From Peptococcaceae bacterium UBA2264 (GTDB taxonomy: Bacteria; Bacillota; Desulfitobacteriia; Desulfitobacteriales; Desulfitobacteriaceae): a stretch of DNA of 8,821 nucleotides. The translations under genes and the position numbers were made by a program. The stretch's first letter is position 1. The number at the start of each line of letters is the position of its first letter. Below are positions 1 through 5,279 of the stretch, in pieces. Under the pieces are notes generated by a model. It ran no database searches and was not told the origin of the DNA. It was given only the letters and a program-made list of their open reading frames with translations. The stretch is from contig DDXI01000071.1 in the NCBI GenBank assembly GCA_002347475.1, positions 1-8,821 on the forward strand, written 5' to 3'.

Positions 1-52
1 TTAAACCCCTGATTTGAGAGTCAATATCCCTCATTCTCTCAATTTCATTCAT
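1..52 (-). CDS. possible 5' end of an unidentified ORF running off the left edge
   Basis: On the minus strand an ATG at 50-52 has a GAGG ribosome site six bases upstream. It opens a 17-codon frame beginning MNEIERMRDID that continues past the window edge. The ribosome site overlaps the tail of the Mg2+ ATPase remnant, which would fit a former operon. The product is not recognised. Most of this stretch is also copy 1 of an imperfect direct repeat whose other copy lies at 467-511. It may therefore be a duplicated gene start rather than a functional gene. Confidence 0.3.
   Translation of the reverse strand, partial: MNEIERMRDIDSQIRGL
2..47. repeat. imperfect direct repeat, copy 1 (flanks the Mg2+ ATPase remnant)
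   Basis: This 46-base stretch matches 467-511 in the same orientation at about 38 of 46 positions with one single-base gap. The shared core is ATTTGAGAGTCA followed by a pyrimidine-rich half. The copies are 465 bases apart and bracket the truncated ATPase gene. On the minus strand copy 1 reads as sensible protein (EIERMRDID), whereas copy 2 has lost one base and soon meets a stop. Copy 1 is therefore probably closer to the ancestral state. Confidence 0.6.
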
Positions 53-60
53 CAATACCC

Positions 61-438
61 TCATTGATTCCCAAGTCTCCCCCCTTTGAAGAAGAGCTTC
101 TTGGCTATTTCAGCCGAAGAGATGTACAGCAGGAGGATAAAACCCAAAACAGGGTAAAATGCTGCAGGTAAGGGCACAAATCCGAAAAGCGGAGCCAGGA
201 AACTATACGGAATAATTATAATTACGACGTCTGCAGCAAGAGTTGTCCAAAGCAGTGCCTTCCCAACTTTGCTGCGAAAAAATGGTTTGCGGATACGAAT
301 TACCAAGACAATCAGCGAGGACAGAACCAATTCAGTAACCCAACCGGTTCTGAACTGTTCAGTGTTTGCATGCAGGAAGAGTAAAATTATTGAAGGATTT
401 TGGATATAAATAAAGAAATACTGTATCGATGAGGATTG
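61..438 (-). pseudogene. C-terminal remnant of an MgtA-type magnesium-translocating P-type ATPase
   Basis: The minus-strand frame, open from an in-frame TAA at 439-441 to the TGA at 61-63, encodes about 125 residues. They resemble the last transmembrane helices of the MgtA/MgtB family: a hydrophobic stretch, then NTEQFRTGW, then LVLSSLIVLVIRIRKPFF, then two more hydrophobic segments around an FGFVPLP turn. Intact family members are roughly 850-900 residues and carry the DKTGT phosphorylation motif, nucleotide-binding and actuator domains. All of these are absent, and upstream codons contain stops (439-441, 466-468). A shorter read could start at a TTG at 328-330, but the homology clearly extends upstream of it, so this is a truncated gene and not a small membrane protein. 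Family assignment is from recalled motifs. An expressed 3' fragment cannot be excluded. Confidence 0.75.
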
Positions 439-466
439 TTAATTCCTTAGTTTACAGAATACTGGC

Positions 467-511
467 TAAATCCCTAATTTGAGAGTCACATCCCATATTC
501 TCTTGATTTCA
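467..511. repeat. imperfect direct repeat, copy 2
   Basis: This is the partner of the repeat at 2-47, in the same orientation, with seven mismatches and one missing base. It lies just upstream (minus-strand sense) of the point where the ATPase remnant loses homology. It may therefore mark a recombination or duplication boundary that created the truncation. Confidence 0.6.
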
Positions 512-666
512 AAGAATTTCGATAATCTTAGGTATTAATTTTGGGCTACAGATCTCTGGGGCAGTTCGACATGAGGTTGTATGATTTTTTTATAATACAA
601 CATCTTAAAGAACCAATATATAATGTGGAATATGAACCAATACATTGAAGTTAAGGTGGTGTAGAA

Positions 667-1644
667 ATGAGGGAAATCGGCGGATTTATCGAACTCCAAT
701 TTGCAAAAAAGAAAGAATTCCATAAAAAAGCACTAAAACTGAATACCGGCAGAAATGCTTTGGAATATATTCTGGAGGCCAACAACTATCAGAAAATCTA
801 TTTGCCCTACTATGTCAGCAACAGTGTTTTAGAACCGGTAGATAAACTGGGTGTCAGTTTTGAATACTACCATATAGACGAGCATTTCATTCCCCAACTG
901 GATTTAAGTAAAATTGGGAAGAACGAAGTCTTGTTATATGTTAATTATTTTGGCATCTGCAGCAAACAAGCCAGGGAACTTGTTTGTCAGCAAAAGCAAT
1001 TGGGTTTTAATTTGTGTCTGGATAATACACAGGCTTTTTTTGCTGAACAATTTCCGGGTGTGGATACTTTTTATTCTGCCCGAAAATTCTTCGGCGTCCC
1101 TGATGGCGGGTATCTGTATACCAACACTTTTTTGGCAAAAGAGCTGGAACAAGAATGTGTCTCAGACAGATTCGCCTATTTAATCGAGCGTATTGAATCA
1201 GGTGCTCTAGCTGCCTATGCGGATTTCAGAAAAAGTGCTTTACTGTACTGTAATCGACCAATAAGGCAAATGTCGAAAATCAGCGAGACAATATTGGCAA
1301 GTATCGACTATAAGCAAGCTACGAAAATCCGTCGCGATAATTTCAGTTTTATCCATGAAAATCTGAAAGAAAAAAACATTCTGTCAATAGACCCTTCTGA
1401 AGTTGAGGCCCCAATGGTGTATCCCTTTTTGTTTCCTGACGCTCATCTGCTTAGGGCATATCTGATTTCCAAACAAATCTATGTTGCTCAATATTGGCCT
1501 GAAGTATTGTTGAAACCCGGTATAAACGAGCCGGAATACGAGTTGGCCTATAATCTGGTTTCTATTCCGATTGATCAAAGATATGATAGAAAAGATATGA
1601 CGTATATCTGCACCTGTATCGCAGGCTTCTTTAACAAATATTAA
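667..1644 (+). CDS. DegT/DnrJ/EryC1/StrS-like PLP-fold protein (putative sugar aminotransferase relative)
   Basis: The 325-residue product resembles a divergent branch of fold-type I aminotransferases often found in O-antigen and capsule clusters. Visible landmarks are LNTGRNALEYIL at 25-36 (substrate/phosphate region), KIYLPYYVSN at 43-52, NYFG at 93-96, DNTQAFF at 119-125, where D119 is the likely partner of the PLP ring nitrogen, and YSARKFFGVPDGGYL at 136-150, where K140 is the candidate Schiff-base lysine. Length is slightly below the usual 360-400 of classical DegT enzymes. The ATG at 667 follows AAGGTGGTG by six bases. A TATAAT at 619-624 could be a -10 box, but no convincing -35 was seen. 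It is the only intact plus-strand gene here and has no glycosyltransferase or nucleotide-sugar genes around it, so its substrate is unknown. The fold is fairly sure; the enzymatic role is inferred. Confidence 0.8.
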   Translation: MREIGGFIELQFAKKKEFHKKALKLNTGRNALEYILEANNYQKIYLPYYVSNSVLEPVDKLGVSFEYYHIDEHFIPQLDLSKIGKNEVLLYVNYFGICSKQARELVCQQKQLGFNLCLDNTQAFFAEQFPGVDTFYSARKFFGVPDGGYLYTNTFLAKELEQECVSDRFAYLIERIESGALAAYADFRKSALLYCNRPIRQMSKISETILASIDYKQATKIRRDNFSFIHENLKEKNILSIDPSEVEAPMVYPFLFPDAHLLRAYLISKQIYVAQYWPEVLLKPGINEPEYELAYNLVSIPIDQRYDRKDMTYICTCIAGFFNKY

Positions 1645-1686
1645 GTTGCTTGGTTTCATTGAGTTTCATTGAAAAGAAAAAGTTAA

Positions 1687-1882
1687 TATCCTGTATACAC
1701 TATTTATTGGTATATTTCATTCGGTTTAACAGTATTTGCAGTAGTTATGCGGTTCCATGATAATAGTTCCAATTCCATAAGCCAAGTTCTAATGGAGCTT
1801 CCGTTGAAAAACATTCCAATTATTTTATCAGGATTTGCACTTGGTTAACACTACCTTCGACGAAATCAAGAAGGAGATATGA
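1687..1882 (+). pseudogene. degraded small membrane-protein ORF (frameshifted), unidentified
   Basis: After a TAA at 1684-1686 the frame is open to a TAA at 1846-1848. It encodes a hydrophobic segment (TIYWYISFGLTVFAVVMRF), a polar linker and a second hydrophobic segment (NIPIILSGFALG). In another frame the text continues as LVNTTFDEIKKEI and ends with TGA at 1880-1882. That stop overlaps the next ATG in a classic ATGA junction. This pattern is what one frameshift near 1840-1845 in a two-helix membrane protein would leave. No credible start codon with a ribosome site is visible, so the 5' end is probably lost as well. I do not recognise the family. Confidence 0.45.
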
Positions 1883-2022
1883 GTTTGAATATTAATTATA
1901 AGAAGCGGGAACAGATACAATTCTTAGTATCAGAAGTAATGCTATAACAGCAAGTGGCATACTGTAAACGGCAAGGCCACAGTCTTGTTATTGTATCACC
2001 TGAAATGATAATAAATAGTTAA
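1879..2022 (+). pseudogene. degraded ORF with an in-frame stop, unidentified
   Basis: ATG at 1879 starts MSLNINYKKREQ. An AAGGAG lies upstream, only two bases from the ATG, and the start overlaps the previous stop by the ATGA arrangement. The frame is broken by TAA at 1945-1947. It then continues as sensible protein (QQVAYCKRQGHSLVIVSPEM) to TAA at 2022. Reading through the single stop gives a basic, amphipathic product of about 47 residues. The family is not recognised. Together with the preceding fragment it looks like a former two-gene operon that has decayed. Confidence 0.4.
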
Positions 2023-2160
2023 CACCATTCTCATTCTGTTACTAAACTCAAAGTATTTGTCAATTTCCAGCCGCTTTAAGGTATGATCCACCAAGATCTT
2101 TTCCGTTGCCGTAGCAATGCGCATTTTCAGATGCTTTTCCTCCATGCAATAAAAACGAAT
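1996..2160 (-). pseudogene. fragment of a HAD-superfamily (beta-phosphoglucomutase-like) phosphatase
   Basis: The minus-strand frame, bounded by TAA at 2161-2163 and TGA at 1996-1998, contains a stretch (about 2041-2142) reading KHLKMRIATATEKILVDHTLKRLEIDKYFEFS. This is the characteristic HAD motif II region: a hydrophobic strand, the (S/T)-containing ATAT, a helix, then LKRLxIxxYFxF. The nucleophile motif I (DxDGT) and the lysine and acidic motifs III/IV are absent. Past YFEFS the text loses resemblance. Intact proteins are about 210-230 residues, so only about 35 remain. The 3' part overlaps the plus-strand fragment at 1879-2022. The motif match is recalled from family knowledge and not searched. 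Confidence 0.55.
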
Positions 2161-2193
2161 TTACGGTGGAATATTACTGCCAGGTTTCGGCCA

Positions 2194-2337
2194 CTATTTA
2201 TGTACAAAGAAACAAGGGAACGCGAGCTGCGTCCCCAGCGGGCAATCACCGTCAATTATGAAAAAGTAATTCTGACTATCATGAGTATTAATCATTTCCC
2301 TGATATTTTCCTGATAGATTTCCACGCTATAGTGCAT
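2194..2337 (-). other. short ORF of 47 codons that reads through the REP-like hairpin, possible gene fragment
   Basis: On the minus strand an ATG at 2335-2337 opens MHYSVEIYQENIREMINTHD, a plausible amphipathic protein text, then FFIIDGDCP. The frame then passes into the REP-like hairpin and stops at 2194-2196. The ATG has no clear ribosome site, although the frame is open back to 2370. The last third is encoded by the repeat and is likely non-native. I read it as the front of an older gene truncated by the repeat, but it may be chance. The product is not recognised. Confidence 0.25.
2216..2236. repeat. REP-like hairpin (GGGAACGC / GCGTCCCC)
   Basis: GGGAACGC at 2216-2223 and GCGTCCCC at 2229-2236 form an eight-pair stem with one mismatch around a GAGCT loop. 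It is flanked by AAACAA on the left. The arrangement is strikingly GC-rich against an AT-rich background. It resembles REP-type elements of clostridial genomes (variants of an AAACAAGGGAACNGTCCCC unit) that are mobilised by RAYT transposases. Only one copy is present here and no transposase gene was seen. Confidence 0.45.
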
Positions 2338-2397
2338 GGGGCTTGCTGGCCAAACCTGCTTTATAAAAAATTAAGATTGAGCAAATTATTTGAATAT

Positions 2398-2769
2398 TCA
2401 GCCTGCGTTCTTATCATCCTGCCAGAGGCCGAATGTATTGCCTTCTGTGTCAATGCATATAGCCAAATATCCCCAACCAGGCACACTCATCTTCGATTGG
2501 ACTACTTTTCCTCCCAGTTCTTCTACTTTTCTGCTGTATTCATCAATGGCATCGACGCCGATGTAAGCGGTGATTTTTTGAGAGGGATCTCCCCTCTTCC
2601 CCAGACCACCTCCAACACTTTTATTGCCATCCAGATTTTCTGTTTCAAAAAGATAATAATCTGTCATTCCCGGAGGGCTTTGAAAATCCCATCCAAATAA
2701 TGATTCATAAAACTGCCTTGCTCTCTGAGGATTATCTGAAGCAATGTCAAAATGAACAATTGTTGGCAT
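2398..2769 (-). CDS. glyoxalase/bleomycin-resistance (VOC superfamily) protein
   Basis: The 123-residue product has the two-module VOC fold. Module one runs from about residue 1 to 57 (IVHFDIAS, then ARQFYESLFGWDF, then the glycine-rich SVGGGLGKRG). Module two runs from about 65 to 117 (ITAYIGVDAIDEY, VEELGGKVV, VPGWGYLAICIDTEGNTFGLWQ). The closing DTEGNTFGLWQ signature and the FYxxLFGW helix are typical of small stand-alone VOC proteins of 115-130 residues. H6 could be a metal ligand, but the full ligand set of true glyoxalase I was not identified, so the substrate is unknown. The start is supported by GGAGGAGG seven bases upstream of ATG. A possible promoter lies at 2812-2840. It is probably a single-gene unit, since its neighbours are degraded. 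Confidence 0.85.
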   Translation of the reverse strand: MPTIVHFDIASDNPQRARQFYESLFGWDFQSPPGMTDYYLFETENLDGNKSVGGGLGKRGDPSQKITAYIGVDAIDEYSRKVEELGGKVVQSKMSVPGWGYLAICIDTEGNTFGLWQDDKNAG

Positions 2770-2811
2770 TAGTAGTCCTCCTCCGCATATTTATCATGAG
2801 TCCGGTTTATT

Positions 2812-2840
2812 ATTATGTTAACAAAATAATTAAGCTCCAA
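2812..2840 (-). promoter_or_regulatory. candidate sigma-A promoter for the VOC gene
   Basis: On the minus strand TTGGAG (2835-2840) is followed after 17 bases by CATAAT (2812-2817), about 40 bases before the VOC start codon. The -10 box matches 5 of 6 consensus bases, but the -35 box matches only 3 of 6. The surrounding sequence is AT-rich, so chance is possible. Confidence 0.35.
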
Positions 2841-3006
2841 CGAACCTTTATCAACAGATTTCCTGGCATTACCTTCAACTTCTGTTCCCCATCAGCAGCT
2901 TCTCCTTAAACCTTCGTCTTCCAAGAAATTCATTTACTCATTACCTATCGCCACTTAACTTCATTTCCGCTCTTACTTCACTCCAATCCTTGCGGACTTT
3001 TGTGTT

Positions 3007-3153
3007 TCATAACCTCCATGTTGCCAGACCTGCGATAAACTCTTTTCTCTGAACTCTCTGAGATATAGTGATTTTTAGTTCACCGGCTTCAAGATCAATT
3101 GCAATGTTCCGTTTCCATTTCCGGCTCTGCAGGTTTTCCGCCTTAGGAATTCC
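3007..3153 (-). other. 48-codon open frame, possible C-terminal gene fragment
   Basis: Between TAA at 3154-3156 and TGA at 3007-3009 the minus strand encodes 48 residues. Their composition is strongly protein-like, including KWKRNIAIDLEAGELKITI and then QRVQRKEFIAGLATW. This reads as a pair of beta strands followed by a helix. No ATG, GTG or TTG start with a ribosome site lies in frame, so it is probably the 3' remnant of a lost gene. A promoter-like pair lies just upstream (3170-3198). The family is not recognised. Confidence 0.3.
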
Positions 3154-3169
3154 TTAGAGCTTGTTTTAA

Positions 3170-3198
3170 ACTTTACTATACTAACTGGTTTCCGTCAA
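3170..3198 (-). promoter_or_regulatory. candidate sigma-A promoter pointing into 3007-3153
   Basis: On the minus strand TTGACG (3193-3198, 5 of 6 consensus) is separated by exactly 17 bases from TAAAGT (3170-3175, 4 of 6). It would drive transcription leftward into a region with only the 48-codon open frame and, further on, the VOC gene. It could be a relic promoter or a distal promoter for the VOC gene. Confidence 0.35.
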
Positions 3199-3353
3199 AG
3201 CTTAAAAACCGCTGTTCTATAAGATTATAGCTTAATTTCGGAATTATTTGAATTTTCTCTCATTATTTCTTGTTTCTTCGTTTATCTGATACAATCCATA
3301 ATAGAAATTGCGAATAATTATTTGTCGATAAACCAAATTGTGCCGCCGGAGAT

Positions 3354-5144
3354 TTATACGATCATAAGTTCATTTTGAGCAAGAGCAATCGTTAACAGTT
3401 TTTTCACTACATCGGCAGGCATTGCTGCGTAATATAAATCTCCCTGGATATCATCACACATTTGCTGTCTCAGGCAAGAAAGCTGTGCTTCCGTTTCAAC
3501 TCCTTTGGCAATAACCCGCAATCCCATTTGTTTTGCCTGTGTAATAATGTCCTTGCTCACGGCTTCTTCCTTTTTGCTGCAATCAATGTTCTCAATAAAA
3601 GGTGATTCTATCTTTATTTTGTCTGCGGGGAACAGCCTCAAATAATCCAAAGATGAATATTTTACGCTGAAATCATCAATTGTCAGTGTTAGCCCCTCAT
3701 TTCTTAATGATTCTAAGGTTTGAACCACATTATCAGTTTCGCCCATAATAACACTTTCTTTTATTTCCAATTCCAAATACTTTGGATCTAAATCGGTTTC
3801 CAATAAGATGTCTTTTATCTGTTCGACTATATCAGGATTTTGAAATTGGTGTAAGGAAAGATTGACTGACACCGGGATGTGAGGCAGACCTGAACGCTGC
3901 CATTCTTTGTTCTGCTTACATGCTGTTCGTATTACCCATTCTCCAATACTCTTGATAAAACTACTTTGATCAGCCAGTGGAATAAATTTTGAAGGATTAA
4001 CCAGGCCAAATTCCGGGTGATTCCAACGAATCAAGGCCTCCAGGCCATTAATTTCATTAGACGAGCAATCAATTTGCGGTTGATAATATAAGAGCAACTC
4101 ATTTCTATCTATAGCGCGATATAATTGATTGCCCAATTTAACTGATTCAATAACTTTGTTTATTTGCAGGGGTGTACGAAGAACAAATTCATTCAGTCCT
4201 TTTTCCTTGGCCTTGTACATGGCTAGGACAGCATTCTTTATCAGATGGTTTGTAACAGTACCATCTGCCGGATAAACAGCAATCCCCATACTGGTGGAAA
4301 CGGATAAGCCCAGATCATCAATCTCAAAGGGATGACTAAGACTCCCGAAAATTTTATCCGATATAATATCAAGGGCATCCATATTTACAATATTTTCTAT
4401 TAAGACTATAAATTCATCCTCGCCGAATCTCGCTATTATGTCACTTATTCTCAGGGTTTTACTTAGTCTTTCAGCAACTTCTCTCACTAAGCAATCTCCG
4501 ACACTCTGGCCCATAGTATCATTGATCCTTCTGATATCATCCAAATGCAGAAGCATGACAGCCAGAGATACTTCTGCCCGGCTCGCTTGCGCGATTGCAT
4601 GATCAAGATGCTTGCTAAATAATGTGCCATTAGGTAAACCTGTCAAACTATCATGATAGGCGATTTTCTTGATCTGTTCTTGCATATTTTTATGCTTGTT
4701 TATTTCCAATTTCAATTTTTCATTTGTTTCAACCAGTTGATCCTGCACTGCTTTTCTCTCGGAGTTATCTATTACACTTTCTATGAGATAAGTCTTGTTT
4801 TCAAAGTTTATTTGTACCACATTCTTAATAATTGACTTTGATGTACCATCAGCCAGCATAATTTCCTGTTCGGCATTGTTAACTATTTTTCCCAGATCCG
4901 AAACCAGGCATTCTCCCATGTTCGCTGTACATAAGAGGTTGTTACATGTTTTATCTCTTATTTCTTCTCTGGTGCAGCCACTAATTCTGAGAAACTCAGA
5001 ATTAGCAAAAATGACCTGATGTGTTCCGGCATCGATAACAGCGACACCAAACCCCGAGTTATCCAATAAATCAGCTGCAAAATCTGCTATATTGCCAGGA
5101 TTTATATTGCAGGATTCGATCAAAGGTGAAAAAAAATTATGCAT
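3354..5144 (-). CDS. PAS-GGDEF-EAL protein with degenerate catalytic motifs (c-di-GMP signalling)
   Basis: The 596-residue protein has no predicted membrane segment and is likely cytoplasmic. A PAS domain spans about 20-130 and carries a cysteine cluster (C67, C72, C79 in KTCNNLLC...GEC). A short coiled linker covers about 130-160. The GGDEF domain spans about 160-325 and begins HDSLTGLPN. Its signature is GEDEF (241-245), with the second glycine replaced by Glu, and the usual GH before it is G212-Q213. An RxxD inhibitory-site motif (R232-ISD235) stands the normal five residues before it. The EAL domain spans about 335-585 and retains E369 (EAL), N428, E460, D490-D491, K511, E550 and Q567. 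However, the usual DDFGTGYSS loop is DDFSVKYSS, and the conserved EGVE is K547-GVE. By family knowledge the first glutamate of EGVE is the proposed catalytic base, so phosphodiesterase activity is doubtful. The protein may act as a c-di-GMP sensor or scaffold. Start: ATG with AAAGGGAGAG upstream. The coiled-coil gene lies 135 bases upstream. Confidence 0.92.
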   Translation of the reverse strand: MHNFFSPLIESCNINPGNIADFAADLLDNSGFGVAVIDAGTHQVIFANSEFLRISGCTREEIRDKTCNNLLCTANMGECLVSDLGKIVNNAEQEIMLADGTSKSIIKNVVQINFENKTYLIESVIDNSERKAVQDQLVETNEKLKLEINKHKNMQEQIKKIAYHDSLTGLPNGTLFSKHLDHAIAQASRAEVSLAVMLLHLDDIRRINDTMGQSVGDCLVREVAERLSKTLRISDIIARFGEDEFIVLIENIVNMDALDIISDKIFGSLSHPFEIDDLGLSVSTSMGIAVYPADGTVTNHLIKNAVLAMYKAKEKGLNEFVLRTPLQINKVIESVKLGNQLYRAIDRNELLLYYQPQIDCSSNEINGLEALIRWNHPEFGLVNPSKFIPLADQSSFIKSIGEWVIRTACKQNKEWQRSGLPHIPVSVNLSLHQFQNPDIVEQIKDILLETDLDPKYLELEIKESVIMGETDNVVQTLESLRNEGLTLTIDDFSVKYSSLDYLRLFPADKIKIESPFIENIDCSKKEEAVSKDIITQAKQMGLRVIAKGVETEAQLSCLRQQMCDDIQGDLYYAAMPADVVKKLLTIALAQNELMIV

Positions 5145-5279
5145 GAAAATTCTCTCCCTTTTTATTCCTTGAGTTACCGGACAAATAATTTGCTAATAAG
5201 GATTTAATGCTAGGAATTGTATGGCATTCCATTTTCCCTGGCATTTTGCACTCTGTCTGGACAAAATACTCGACGGCTG

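Larger units (their letters stand above)
2770..3353. other. 584-base gene-poor stretch
   Basis: Apart from promoter-like sequences at 2812-2840 and 3170-3198 and the open frame at 3007-3153, I see no recognisable gene, RNA, terminator or repeat here. The palindrome AGGAATTCCT sits at about 3145-3154, and TTAGGAATTCCTTAG surrounds it. No intrinsic terminator for the downstream end of the GGDEF-EAL gene (stop at 3354-3356) was found in the bases just to its left. Confidence 0.5.

Noticed and set aside
535..723. Minus-strand 62-codon open frame overlapping the start of the aminotransferase-like gene
   Set aside because: Overlaps the well-supported plus-strand start with its ribosome site. Phe/Tyr-rich composition is typical of AT-rich antisense.
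2083..2700. A 205-codon plus-strand open frame
   Set aside because: Its second half is antisense to the VOC gene and its first half crosses the HAD fragment and the REP-like hairpin. No ribosome site and no recognisable protein text.
3007..3160. A riboswitch or structured RNA upstream of the VOC gene
   Set aside because: The region has paired-looking GGAAAC/GGAAT elements, but no known riboswitch core could be matched, and a protein-like frame explains the composition better.
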